From: Gnetum montanum | Lineage: Eukaryota > Streptophyta > Gnetopsida > Gnetales > Gnetaceae | Reading direction: 5' to 3' | DNA length: 64,000 bases | Assembly: GCA_015680685.1 (NCBI GenBank) | Contig: MNCI01029978.1 | Location: 235,532 to 299,531 of the forward strand | Part shown: positions 11,680-24,050 of the stretch, piece by piece | How positions within the stretch are numbered: the first letter of the stretch is position 1 | Layout of the letters: every line of letters begins with the position of its first letter | Made by a program: the position numbers and the translations under genes | Notes under the pieces: generated by a model | Seen by the model: only the letters and a program-made list of their open reading frames with translations | The model's database searches: none | What the model was told of the DNA's origin: nothing

Positions 11680-13185
11680 ATGTTGGAACATATTATTCAA
11701 GCCAACCTAACAAAGAAGCATTTTGAGAAAATCCATGAAGAAGTTTACATGAATTTGGTGGTACAGCTTTTCCATGAAGAAAAAGAAAGGAATAAAAAAG
11801 CCTTTAACCTCCATTTTGTTGGGATTGAAGAAAAGGAAAAGGAAAGCCTAGATAAAGAAGTAATGGTTATAAAAGACAAAATGTATATTGAACTATTCAT
11901 TTTGAGTCTAAAAATGGTAAATTTAGAGACATGGTTATCAAATTTCATAATGCAAATGACAGATCCAAAGTTTGGGAACATTATAGTCAATTAAAGGGTT
12001 ATAAAATGTGAATCAATGAAGGTCTCACCAAAAGGTAATTTGCAAAAATATTTATAAAATAAAGAAAAGTGAAAGAAGCGAGAGTAGAAAGTTTTGTAGC
12101 ATTTTGGATGCAAGAGATAATTACCAAATATAAGTATTTTAAAAACTTCACAAAGAAGATATTTTAAACATTGATGAATCAATAGCAGATAAAGTAAAGG
12201 TGTTTTATAATATATCTTTCTTTAACAAATTTGGCATTTTTGGTCTTGCCTAGATATAGGAACCTAAAGAATCCAAAAAAAAAATTGTCTACATTTTTCT
12301 ATTTTAACTTTTCCTTGGAAAGAAAATGTAGCTTGTGGAAGACCTTTGGGAGGTTTAGCTATTTTGATTCAAAATTCTCTTTATAAGCAAGTCCAAATAG
12401 AAAAGGTAGATGAATATAGGTAGTATGCTTAGCTAAAAATATTATAACAAAAATCTCTTTATTCTTAACATTTTGCAACTTTGTACCTAGAGAAGCTATT
12501 CTCTATGCATGAAAAGGTTTATAAAGAGATTTTCACTTGTAATCCCATGCATAGATATTGCTAGTTTTGCTCAAAGAGGAAAAATTTGCATACGTAATAA
12601 CTTTTATGCTAGAATTAGTTCTAATTATATCCCAATTAATTATTGGAATCTTTAAAGCTTTTTAGAATATGAGAAAAGTGCAAAATGGAATCAATAGTTT
12701 GAAGATAAACAATTTAAACATAGGAGAAAATATTTGTAAGATTGGGGATAAGGATTAGATTTATTAATTCTAAATGACATCGATAAATATCCAAAATTAG
12801 GTGACTTTACTTTTGGAGGACCATAAGGTAGCTCAAATATTAATTTTCTTCTTTTTAGTCCAAAGAATAATTGCAATATCAAATGTTTTGAAGTAGATGG
12901 AGAAATAATTGAATCATATCTTTGCTCTTTATAATTTATATCATTAACAAACAACATATTAGATATTATAGAAGGAAAAAGCACTTCAAAATAACTACAA
13001 AAATAAAAGAGGATTTTCAAAATGAAATTCAAAAGATTTGGAATCTAAATGTATCATACAAAAACTCTAATTACAACCACACTAAATATTTTCAAAGGTA
13101 AAAATACAAGTAATCAATAACTGTTAAATGAAGAATGTAACATACCTAGAATTTTATTAAAAACTTAGAAGCCACCAAAGACTAT
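11680..13185 (+). pseudogene. 5' half of an L1-type LINE: ORF1-like and endonuclease remnants
   Basis: The first part (11680-12190) reads NLVVQLFHEEKERNKKAFNLHFVGIEE, then, after a frame change, KFHNANDRSKVWEHYSQLKGYK and EGLTK. This is the RNA-binding ORF1-like module seen in plant LINEs. From about 12240 the frame shifts several times. It shows GRPLGGLAILI, then LDLLILNDIDKYPKLGDFTFGGP and FLLFSPKNN, the C-terminal part of an AP-type (EEP) endonuclease. There are many stops and shifts. The RT half is found on the other side of the element 13186-29914, which was inserted here with target duplication ACTAT. The call rests on motif recognition. Confidence 0.6.
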
Positions 13186-13689
13186 TGATGATTCATCATC
13201 TAGCTACGTCGATATAGTGTCATGTCACGTCTATATAAATGTTCATGCCCACTACATTTATGGCACATTATGTCAGTAGTGTAACCAACTTCTTGCAATT
13301 TTCTTTCACTAGAGTTGGAATATTTTCTGAGTGCCCACAATAGGAACTCAAGCAATTGTACAGATCTTTATTTGAGTATCTTGTACCTTAACACATTGAT
13401 GTGACCAACAATAAAGATGAGATTCTTGATATTCCTTGTAACACTTGGAATAGTTTAATATTTCTTACATGCACTTTATCATTAATGCATTTTATATTCT
13501 TTTTTTAATTAATTAATGCACTTAATAATAAACACATAAGTATGACCACTTCAAGCATATCATTTAATGCTTGGTAATCTTGGTAGTGACAATTTGGTAT
13601 TCCCAGTAATTGACATTTGGTATGCCCAGTAATTGACCTTTGGTAGCCCAGTAGTGTTGATATGAGTTCAAGATGTGTATGGAAAGTGG
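13186..13689 (+). repeat. 5' LTR of the Athila-type element, first part
   Basis: Matches 29033 onward: TGATGATTCATCATCTAGCTAC, a TATA box (TCTATATAAATG) near 13230, then the TTGGTA repeats near 13560-13660, ending at GTATGGAAAGTGG where a 3.7 kb element interrupts it. About 60-80 bases present in the 3' LTR near 29060-29130 are missing. Confidence 0.85.
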
Positions 13690-15286
13690 TGTAACAACCC
13701 GTATTTTAGTAAAGGCTTCAAAATGGTTGAGGATGGTTAGTAATATTGATACTAAATTTTTATCTATGCATAATTAATTTTACTTAGTATATGATAAATT
13801 GGTATTGCTCATTTTTATCATTATGCATGATTAATTATTTTACCTATCACTGGTGCATACTAATTAGTTGAATGAGTTGTGGCAGGTTCTCATGAAGGCT
13901 ATGACATGGGCATGGAATGGCTATGATGGCTATGATGGCATGACATTTGATTTGGTCATTGCTTAGATGAAAGGATATAAAGGTAGATGAGTTACATGGG
14001 TCTTAGAGGTATATAAGAGAGGGTAGCTAGGTCACATGGGTTGAGCATAGATGGAATAGGGAAGAAGCCTTTAAGTACCGCCCACTCCCTTAACCTAAAT
14101 CACTCTTGGTCTCTTAGCTCTTTGGGTTGGAGAGTTGCTAGGTTGGAGGAGTGTGAGGAGCTTGCTAGTCTAGCAAGCATGTGGGAAGACTCAATTAACA
14201 TTTGGGTGAGTAATCTTGGCCCCCTTTTTATGGTTGTTTTAGTTCACCAAGTTTTGCACAAATCAGGGTTTGGTTTTGTTTTAATTGATGTAAAATCTTG
14301 TAAATCTAGTATATTTTGGGATGGGTATGGATGAAACCTTCTAAATTTGAATTTTTATTGCTAGATTTGGTGATTTTTCCTAAGTTATGGTACTTCCTAT
14401 GAACTTTGCCTTTTGAAGATTTAGGATGATTCAAATAGGTCTCAGTAAAATGTCTATATCTCTCTCTATATTTTGAATCAGGTTGTGATCTACCTATTAT
14501 TGGATTCTTCAAGATATTACCTACAACCTTGATGAGAAATCAAGTCATAATTCATTGTAGATATGGTGCTACAAGTTGTTTTTCTAATGCTATTTAGAAT
14601 CATAGTAATTTTAGTAGGGTCTAGAGTCAAGGATATATCTCTAGTTTGGTTACAACCCTAATTTTGAAATTTTAATATGATACTTACAACATATATACCA
14701 TCCTGATCCAAGTGGAAGCACTAAAAATTAGCATGTGTGGTTATAGTTATGGTTCCATATTTTTGGGTTATCTAAGTTTGCCTGAATTTACATAGAAATT
14801 TGATATAGGCATTCATCTATTAATATCTCCACACTTGTAGCTAGTTTTCATCTAAAAATTTTATGAGACTTAGATGTGGATTTTATATTTCCAACTGAAG
14901 TAGAAGGAGTTAAAAAGAGGACCTTTTATTAGAGTTATATGAGATTTCCTATCAGTTGCTCATTCTATTTTTGTTTTTTTGATAGCCTATAATGTTGAAT
15001 TGATATCTATTGTTGTGAATATGAAATTGTTTAAATATTTTTACAATAACTAAGTATGGATATTATCTTTTATTTGAATCATTAATTAAAGGGAAATTCA
15101 TAGGTATGTGTGATTTATGGGAGTTTTATTTGTGGTTGTTCAATTTTCCTATTATTTTGTCTGTGATGTTGAATTCTAGTGAAGTTGTTGGGAGATGTGT
15201 ATCATTTTCTAATTTTGATCCTTGGGCATTGATATATCTCTTTTGAAGTTGTTGTTGCCTATTACACATTGCAAATTGTTGAAGAG

Positions 15287-15878
15287 TGATGAGTGGTGAG
15301 ATACCCCTACACTCAACCATACGAATACAAGCGTAGCACACACGATCCGNGCATCCATTCCCACTTACCATTCACACCCTAAACCAATGCAACTGTGGTT
15401 ACCAAATGCTAGTCATTGCTGGGATCACCATGCGTAACACACGTGCTCGAAGCGGTCGTACTAAGGCACTTAACTAGGAGAGAAGGGTTGAGAGAGATTT
15501 AATTCCTAATAAAGCATGTAAATGATAAATAGTAAATAATAATAAATAAAAGTCCTATTTAGCGTATTCCATTCACTGCAAGGTTTATCCAAGAAGTTCA
15601 TCTTTATTTCCGTACACAAATATGTGTTCAGGTACAATATCTGCTCAAATAAAGATTCGTTCACTTTGGAGCTCCTATTGTAGGCACATGGAAAATATTC
15701 TATTTTTGGAGACGTAAAACTGCCAAAGTTTGGCTAAGGGTCTAGATCTAGATGATAAAACAAGGGAGAGTCGCCTCTTATTTATAGACTTGGTGGCGAA
15801 CCGCGATATCGCGGGGGATGACGCAATATTGCGTACGCGATATCATGCGGGATGCGATATCACGGTCATGTCCCATCA
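15287..15878 (-). mobile_element. Solo Athila-type LTR, minus sense, inside the previous element
   Basis: On the minus strand it runs from TGATGGGACATG at 15878 to ...CACTCATCA at 15287. The exact 5 bp duplication AAGAG lies at 15282-15286 and 15879-15883. It shares with other LTRs of the window the end block ACTCAACCATACGAA (plus reading) and the promoter TATAAATAAG (minus, near 15783). No internal region is present, so it arose by recombination between two LTRs. Between its start and the TATA box lie palindromes around GATATC. Confidence 0.88.
15801..15865. promoter_or_regulatory. GATATC palindrome cluster in U3 of the solo LTR
   Basis: CCGCGATATCGCGG (15801-15814) is a perfect palindrome, followed by GCAATATTGC and two further GATATC cores. 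In the other minus-sense LTRs of the family (about 2770-2840 and 32570-32710) the same place holds several GATAT(T/C) units. The position between LTR start and TATA box suggests enhancer-type sites; this is inference. Confidence 0.4.
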
Positions 15879-17404
15879 AAGAGATAGGACTTTTAAGTGA
15901 TTATAAATCTTTGCACATTTGGGATTGGTATTTTGTTGAGTTTGGTCTTGTGATTGCGTGTTGAAATCTTGGAATATTTGGATCTATTGAATTGGATTTT
16001 ATTGGAGTCTTAGACCACTGGATTTGTTAGGACATGCCAGATTGTTGACCTTGGAATTATTGTAAAATAAATCAGATTTTTGGATTTTGGATGACATGTT
16101 GGATTAATGCTCCTTTTGTTGGCTTATGTAAAAATGATCTTAAGTCCCTCCACCATCAATGTCAATTTGCCATCTTTTGATGATTGTGGGATGGCTGGAT
16201 GATGTCATGATTTGATTGTTTGCTATGTTTTTAGATGATGGAGCTAGCACCGAGTTTATGGTCAGTTGGAGATGAGGCTCCCTGAAGATGATTCTTTTTT
16301 ATTGACTCCCATTATTAATGCACCAATTTGGCTCTTGCTACAATCCCCATCCAATAGGAGAGGGTGATTCATGGCTCATTGGTCTTGTTTGATGCCTCCA
16401 AAATGCTTGTGGTGGGTGTCCATAGGGACACCCTAGCATTGGTATGTTTGGGAACCTTGTTGGGGATCCATAGGGACCACCTAAGTTTGAATCTTCGTGA
16501 GGATTCACAGGGACCACCTTGATTCACTAAGACTAATAATAAATCCATGCCCATGGTAATTTGATATTTTATTGGAAACTTTGATTTGGAAATGTCAAGG
16601 TATACATGAAAACTTCATACATATTGACACTAAGTGTGATGCATGCTAGCCTTCTTGTTTTCTTGGTTGATAGATGGAGTGGATGGTTGTTGGTTTTGGA
16701 CCATTGTGATGGTCAAATGGACTAATCCCATTCTTGATGGATGTTTGTGATGGTTGTGTGTTTGTATATTCTTTGAATTGATAGATGTATGCCATTGGAT
16801 TTATGGCATGTTTGTGATGGATGATATTGGATGTTGTAGTGGATGTACATTTGGATATGCTTTTCTGTGATCATATGAGAAATATTTTTTTATTTTGTGT
16901 ATAGGTATTTTGAGTTAGAAAGATCATGAAGTACATGTGGTATCTAGGAGATGCTCATAATACAAGATGAAATTATATGTTATTCATAAGTAGATGTATA
17001 CTAATTTGATTTACATGTTTAATCCTTATAGTAGACCTTGTATAGATTATGAATTATGTAGTGACAATGAGAACTTATCATATTTCTTTATGTAAGATAT
17101 TTCAAATGAGATCATTATGGAATTTATGATATCATTGATGTAAGATTTATTTTAATAGATACTTATAATTTAATTCTTTATTACTTGTATATATATTCAT
17201 CTTAATATTAGAAGATATAATTTCTTTCCATTATCTTATCATTTAATCTCTTCTTCCTCTTGGTCATGGATTAACCATACTTCCGTTCATTGTGTTAGAA
17301 TGAAATGCTTTCATTACTCTACCATGACCAACCTTTGGTATTTGTTGTTACCCCCCACATAATGCTCTTTGTCCTAAGGGTAGGAAGGAGGGTGTTACAA
17401 GTGG

Positions 17405-17728
17405 GCCCAAATGCTTATGTTAGGATAGTTAGTCTTAAGAACCATTAGATAGTTAGATTAGTAATTCTCAACCATTTATCTTTTCAACACTTAGGATTGA
17501 ATATATAAAACTATAAAATATAAATAAATATCATATGCATTAGCTCACACTTAACTATACAAATGTGCCTACCTAAGTGAGAGCTAAGAAGACAAAAATC
17601 ATATTTTCCCAAGTTACTATCTTTTTCTATAGGTACACTTAGGTGCTAAGTCCATAGAATTAGGTTGGATTACTAGTGCATGCTTGTGATTTGTATGGTT
17701 GGGTGGAGGCATTACTTGTTGCTCATAA
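17405..17728 (+). repeat. 5' LTR of the Athila-type element, second part
   Basis: Resumes where the nested element ends and matches 29595-29914: the CTCAACCATTTATCTTTCCAAC block, then CTAAGTCCATGAAATT, then TGCTTGTGATTTGTATGG near the end. The final CA has become AA. Confidence 0.85.
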
Positions 17729-17750
17729 TTAACATCATTGCTAAGGATTT
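17729..17750 (+). other. Decayed primer-binding site, tRNA-Asp-like
   Basis: TTAACATCATTGCTAAGGATTT follows the LTR. It lines up with the tRNA-Asp site of Athila elements (TGGCGCCGTTGCCGGGGATT) if most changes are C to T or G to A. The same place in the elements ending at 1986 and 41500 reads TTGTTGCCATTGCTGGGGA and TTAGCACCACTGTTGAAGA. Confidence 0.5.
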
Positions 17751-17874
17751 AGTGTAGCTAAGTGCACTAACTAGGGAAGATAGTGAATCCTAGAAAGACA
17801 TTGTAAAGACCATTAAATGAAAAATCATTAAGAACATAAGAACAAGAAAACTTTATTTTTCAGCAAAAACTAAT

Positions 17875-20300
17875 ATGGCTTCTTCTCATAGGAACGAATC
17901 TCCACCACCTATTGGTCAAACTAATCAAAGATAGAAGGTCCCAAAGACACAGATATCCCAAAAATTCCATGTTGTCTACACCCATCATAATCATTACATA
18001 TCAGATTTTACCTTTGTTCTACATCAGAATAAAAATTTATGATGGAAGGATATATAAGGCAACATCATGTTACCTCTTGATCAATTTGTTCCTATAATGT
18101 TGATGAACAATCTAATTTGGTTGGGCATCATTGGTCGTAATGTAGAATATGAAGTTCATGACCACCTCTATAGGGATTTTAATCCCATCAATGCCTAATG
18201 GAGGAAGGATTGATAAATGGAAGCATGATATGAGGCTTCAAAAGATAGTGAGGACTTCTTTTCAAGCACCTCCTAATACACAGACTCTCCTCCTTTCTTT
18301 GATGAGGAGATCCTTAACCAAAGGTCATAATCAACTATGGACAACCTTGGTGATGGGAAGAATGGTTCTCAAGACTAGGGGTCCTCAAAAGATGGTAGCC
18401 ACAACCATTCATCCAAGAGAAAATATAATGACAATCATAAGGACAAAGTCAAACATAAGGAATAGGATAGGAATCGAAGAAGATAACCTTGTAGGCATTA
18501 TGTAGGTGTTGATTCTCCTTCTTTCTCATCATCATCATCATCCTCATTATCTTCCTCCTCTAACTTTGATAGTAGAAGTAAAGGCTAGGACAAAAGAAAA
18601 GAAAAATAAAGATCAAGATTGAGATGAATAGCGGGATAGAGATGATCACAAATTCCATCGTGATAACAAAGATCAAGGGTAGGTACAACAACAAGGGGAT
18701 GAGCATCACAAAGAAAGAAGGCATAACAAGAATAATCATAAGCATCGTGGCCATGATATAGGCTACTGAGACAATTATGATTATGATGAGCCTTTACTAG
18801 CTACTAGGAACATGTTGAATATTTCAAAGGTTGTCAAAATTCCAACATGTCACTTGAAGAATAGCCACATTAAAAGGTTGTATATATACAATATCCTAAA
18901 ATTTGAAGGGGGATATAACTTAGATCTACAAAACCATTTGCAAGCCTTTCATGATGCTTGTGCCTTGTAGAATATTAATAATGAATGATAAAAGATGAAA
19001 ATGTTACCAAGGATTCTCATTAAAGAAGCTGAAAGCTAGTACCGATACTTAGAACCAAAATCTATCTGCTGATGGAGTACAATGCTGGAGTTATTCAATA
19101 ATAAGTATCAAACATACTCTAGAGTCTCCAATTTGTAAAGGCAAATCTAGGGTTGGAAACAAGGCAATCATGAGTCCTTAGATGCAATCCTAGGTAGGTA
19201 TTATTCTCTTTTGCATTGATGCCTAGGCTATGGATACTTTCAAAGGGATCAGCTGCACCATATCATAGATGGGCTCAAGACTAAAATGAGCAAAAATCTT
19301 GGGATCTATGCCCAAGGAAGAAAATTTGAACTAAGGGCTCATCAAATCAAAAGGCTAATTGATTAGATGGCAAAAGAGAGGTAAACTAAAGAAATGGAAA
19401 AGTGCATAGGAGTAAATCAGGGACCCCTCCATTCAGAAAAGAAAGATTTATTTTTGTGATAATGAGGAGGAGACACCATTTGATGAAGTGGTGTAGAGGA
19501 AAATCTTGCTAATACATAAATCTATTATTGAGATATTGGCTAAGGTAGACAATATGTGGAACTCCTTGGATGAAAATCTCCAAATTAATTTGTAGATTCT
19601 AGAAGAGTGCAGAGACCAAGGAGGAAGTGTTCATAAAAGAAGGAAGAAAAAGAATACCAAACAGGGATATCAAAAAAATAAGGATAAAGTTGTAGTAATA
19701 AAGGAGGTTGCAAATTCTAAAACCAATGATGATGCTTGTGACATCTACCACCATGAACATCCTAAGGGATGTTGTCCAATGCTATCACACTTGCAAAAAT
19801 CTAGGGGTGCATGCTCTAAATTCTATATTAGCAAAATGGTATGCACCCAAGAGATTGCCTTATCCACAAGGCAACTACATCTAGCAATTCCACCAACATG
19901 CATATTATCTAAGTGAAGTGCTGCCTCAATATCAAGAATAGTACTAGTAGTGGCAAGACCCAAAATTGTGGGGGATGCCACCACCAAGGCAACAATATCC
20001 TTATCATCAACCAAATCCTTATGGCTACAATAGCCAATATCCCCACATGACTCCTCTTGTCACACTTCCTTCCTATATTACTATTATCCTTTGGAATACT
20101 ATAGAGCACCTTCTCCAAGGGTGAGTCTCCATTTTTCTTCTATCCTCCTTAATACTCATCCACTCCTACACCACAATTGACAACACCTCTGTTACCTACT
20201 CCATTTATGTAGGGAAAAATACCTGCACAACCACAACAAAGAAATTTCATGTGGGAAATGAATTTATAGTAGGTGCCTTAGCCAAGTGGTCCTGAGTCTA
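17875..20300 (+). pseudogene. gag of the Athila-type element 13186-29914, broken
   Basis: ATG at 17875 opens MASSHRNESPPP. Then come HNHYISDFTFVLHQNKNLWWKDI, matching YYPNFTFIFHQ of the copy at 41300, and a long charged region rich in Arg, Lys, His and Asp. Near 19725-19800 lies a Cys/His cluster (YHHEHPKGCCPMLSHL), matching CLYEHPKGCCPMMTHL near 39490-39530. The cluster replaces a textbook CCHC knuckle. The reading is interrupted by many TAG, TAA and TGA codons and at least several frame changes. Gag would form the particle core. Confidence 0.7.
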
Positions 20301-20479
20301 AGCCTTGTAAGATGTCATTCTCTAGAACTAGTAGCCCCATGAAGCCCTCTCAAACACCTATGACTACAAACCCTACTACGTCTACCTCTAAAAGTCATAT
20401 CGAGCCACCTTCAAAACAAAACTCTTTCCAACTCCATGCTATCATGTTGATCCACGTGGTCATAGATTAGATTAAGATT

Positions 20480-20870
20480 GGCCACATTCCTAGAAAAAGA
20501 TCTAATCCTAGGAGTCCCCTCATCTACTTGTAGATCACCAAAAATGAACCATGTAAGGATTTTTTAAATTTATGTTCCAAAGTTAATTTAATTTCTCAAG
20601 ATATGTACAAGGCATAGAACCTACCTTCCTTGAAAGAGAACAACATTAGATTGGAGTTGGTAGGCTAGTCCATCATTGTTCCCTTAGGATTGGTGGAGGA
20701 CATCATGACCACCATTTGTGGATGGTCCTATCTTACTAACTTTTTAGTGATCCATGTGGAGAACTACAAGGGGGACTTTCCTATCATCATGGGAAGGGAA
20801 TGAGTGAGCACAATAGAGGCTAGATTGGGGATTTGAGATTTTTTCTTAGAGTTTTCCAAGGAAAATAAAT
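20480..20870 (+). pseudogene. Retroviral-type aspartic protease, broken
   Basis: KVNLISQDMYKA*NLPSLKENNIRLELVG is followed by VEDIMTTICGWSYLTNFLVIHVENYKGDFPIIMGRE, the family's C-terminal ILGR-like block. The active-site triplet, D-S-G in the related copy near 38660, reads N-L-C here, so the enzyme would be dead even without the stops. Confidence 0.7.
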
Positions 20871-21469
20871 TTTGAAAAGTATAGAAGAAGAGATTTCCAT
20901 GCATCATGTATAGTGACATAGGGTGTCATTGCATGTAGAAACTCTAGACCATCAAAGACGCATCACTTCAAGCATGTAAGTAGTATGTAGAAACGATAGT
21001 AATTCAAAAGTGCCTGTATGTAGTAGCAACTAAACAAGAAGGTGCCCAGTGGTTGATAATAGATAATGAAGTTGAATTAACAATATGCATGGAACTAGTT
21101 GAGAGCCTTACTAGCTCCTATGTTCAAAACATGGATAAATTGGAGCAACTCCATCATCAACTCTCCAATGCATAAAGTGAAATAGATTGGGAAGAGTTGG
21201 AGATCCTTGATACTTTCAAGTAAGAACTCCTTGAATTAAAGGCTCTACCAAAAGGCATGGAGAATGCATTTCTTAAGAATGGGAAGTTGATAATCCAAAA
21301 TTGCTCTAGAGCATAAACAAAAATTTTTGAAAGTTATCAACAAATGGCCAACAACCTTTGCTTGGTCATCTCATCATCTAACAAGGATAGATCCTAGGAT
21401 ATGCTAGCATCAAATCTATACAGACTCCACCATTAAACTAAAGAGAAAACTACAACAACAATTAAATCT

Positions 21470-22730
21470 AAAGCTTAAGTATATCATCAAGGAGGAGATT
21501 GAGCAACTCCTCAAATTAGGGTTCATCTACCTAATTGTGGATAGCAAGTGGATTAGCCCACTCATCATTGTTCCAAAGAAGGAAGAAAATGGAGAGTCTG
21601 TATAGACTTTTGGTAATTGAATATGGCAACATAAAAAGACCATTTTTTATTAACATTTGTGGACCAAGTGCTGGACACTATAGAAGGGCATTATTACTAC
21701 AACTTTCTGGATGGTTATAGTGGCTTTAATAAAATTCAAATTACATCAAAGGACTAGGCCAAGACTACATTCACAAGTCCATAGGGAACTTTTGTATACA
21801 AGAAGATGCCCTTTGGCCTATTCAATGCTCCTACCATATTCCAATGGTTGGTCCTTAGCTTATTTCAACAATAGATCAATAGTGGGGTAGAAGTCTTCAT
21901 CGATGACTTCTCGACCTATGGAGCTACCTTTGAGCAAGCCTTGGACCACCCTAAGTAAGTGCTTCAAAGGTGTGTGGAGACTAACCTAGGGCTGAACTAG
22001 CAAAAGAGCCATTTGATGGTCTAAGAGGGCATTCTCTTAGGACAGATAATTTCCAGCAAAGGAATTAAGATGAAGTTAGAGTAAGTAAAATTCATCCAAG
22101 GAATAACTAGGAAACTAGAAATGATGAAAAATGTAGGATCATTCCTTGGCCACACAAGTTAGTACAGGCACTTCATTGAAAACTTCTCAAAGATTTTTAG
22201 ATTGTTGGTGGGGCTTATAAAGAAAGATGCACTATTCACTTAGACCAGGGAATGCAAGAACTCATTTCAATAGTTGAAGTAGAAACTCATAGAAACTCTA
22301 ATTCTACAAATACTAGACTGGTCCAATCCATTCCACATCATGACTGATGCATCAAACTATGCCCTTGGTGTTGTGCTTACACAATTGGATGATTAGAAAT
22401 GTCCATACTACATTTACTATGCAAGAAGAAGCATTGTGAGTGCAGAACTAAATTATACCATCACTAAAATAGAGCTCATGGTAGTGGTGTATGCCTTAGA
22501 AACATTCATGCACTGTGTGCTTGGATACCAAGTGTTTTTATACATCAACCCTAGTGTTATACAGTTCATCATGAATAAATGAATGGTGAGCCCCCATGTC
22601 CTACGGTGGCTGGTAATTCTTGAAGAGTTTGATCTAATAATAATTGATAAGAAAGGAATCAAGAATGTGGTTGTTTACCACTTATCTTGGTTAAGATGGA
22701 ATAACAAAGAGGATGAGGGTTCATAATTTA
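21470..22730 (+). pseudogene. Reverse transcriptase and RNase H, broken
   Basis: Blocks in order: IKEEIEQLLKLGFIY, SKWISPLIIVPKKEENG, YYYNFLDGYSGFNKIQI, GTFVYKKMPFGLFNAPTIFQ, VFIDDFS (the F/YxDD catalytic motif), EGILLGQIISSKGI, VGSFLGHTS*YRHFIENFSKI, then RNase H with HIMTDASNYALGVVLTQ, ELNYTITKIELMVVVYALE and the thumb-side end EEFDLIIIDKKG. Frame shifts near 21600 and 21690 and more than ten stops make it non-functional. The EGI.LG..ISSKGI block is typical of Athila. Confidence 0.85.
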
Positions 22731-22799
22731 ATCAATTCTCTAATGATCTTCTCTTTGCTAGTGTTGTTGATATTCAAAATCCCAAAGATTCAAATTGGT

Positions 22800-24050
22800 A
22801 TGATCACATCCTCTCTGACATACTCACCCAGGAAATTTTAGAAATGGAACGACAAGAAGAAACAAAAATTTCTTCATCAAGCCAAGCATTTCATGGAAAT
22901 CAAAGGTAACCTTTATAAGAGTTGTGTAGAAAGCTTGGTACGATGGTGTGTTCTTGATGTAGATCAACTTTAATTCCTCTAGGATGCCCATGAAGGTCCT
23001 TGTGGGGGCCATTATGATAGGAGGAGGAAAACCATTAAAATCCTCATGGTAGGGTATTATGAGCCAACAATATTCATGGATGCTAATAACTTCTTTCGTT
23101 CTTGTGACAGATGCCAACGAGATGGAGGGATGACCATGCAAATCAAAGGATACCAATGGTGGGTTTAATCATTGAAGCCTTTTAATCTTTAGGGGATTAA
23201 CCTCATGGGGCCCATCAACCCCATGTCAAATAGAAAGGTGTACATAATCATGATTGTTGACTATTACACTAAGTGGGTTGAAGTTGCTACTGTCACCAAT
23301 TATTCATCCTCTACAGTAGTACTATAAATAGAATGATTCAAATAGGTTTGGTGTGTCACAGGCACTAATATTTGATAATGGAACACACTTTATAGGTTCC
23401 ACTTTTTAAAAACTCATGCAACACTTGGGGGTTGAACTCAAACTCATAACTTTGTACCACCCCCAAGACAATAGTGAAGCAGAGGTCACAAATAGAAAAA
23501 TTTCAAAAATACTAAAATGCATTGTTAGTAATTATAGGAAGGACTGGCACACCAAACTCAACAATGCTCTTTGGACTTACCGATTAACATGGAAACTTCC
23601 TATTAGATATTCTCCCTATGACTTAGTGTACAAAAAAATCCCAACACTTCCTATCCAAACTGAGCTCCATACACTTTTAATGGCATGTGACCTTAACCTA
23701 GATTTAAGTCTAGCCCAAAGAGAAGGATTAATAAATCTAAACACACTAGATGAAAATCAATTAGTGGCCTTATCCTTAAATAAAGTACACAAGGCACAAA
23801 ACAAGCAACATCATGACATCAGGATAAGAAAAGTCAAATTTCAATTAGCAAATAAGGTGCTCTACTAAAACCCCATGCATGTGCCTCAATGTATGAAATT
23901 CCAAACACTATTGGAGGATCCTTATATTATCCATGAAACTTTTCCATATGGGGCCATGATGATTTATCATCCCACCAACCCAAAAAAATGGTTATTGGTA
24001 AATATGCAATAAGTCAAACCTTTCCTAGAGATGAGAGTAACTAGTGGTCA
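22800..24050 (+). pseudogene. Integrase, broken
   Basis: Zinc-binding part: RSCDRCQRDGG near 23100. Core: MGPINP, DYYTKWVEVATV, IFDNGTHFIGSTF, then HPQDNSEAEVTNRKI (23416-23868 is open for 150 codons), giving the D and E of the DDE triad, with the first D region damaged. The C-terminal end has YIIHETFPYGAMMIYHP. Stops lie in the zinc-binding and core parts. Confidence 0.8.

Larger units (their letters stand above)
13690..17399 (+). mobile_element. TG...CA element, probably a solo LTR of about 3.1 kb, inside the 5' LTR
   Basis: It starts TGTAACAACCCG and ends GGGTGTTACA, with the 5 bp duplication AGTGG at 13685-13689 and 17400-17404. The uninterrupted sequence at 29580-29595 shows the empty site. 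Removing a nested insertion (15287-15883) leaves about 3.1 kb. The first and last several hundred bases are not copies of each other, so this looks like one long LTR, not a two-LTR element. TATATAAG at 14010-14017 is a possible promoter. The open frame 14041-14334 has no recognised domain. One unknown base lies at 15350. Confidence 0.75.
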
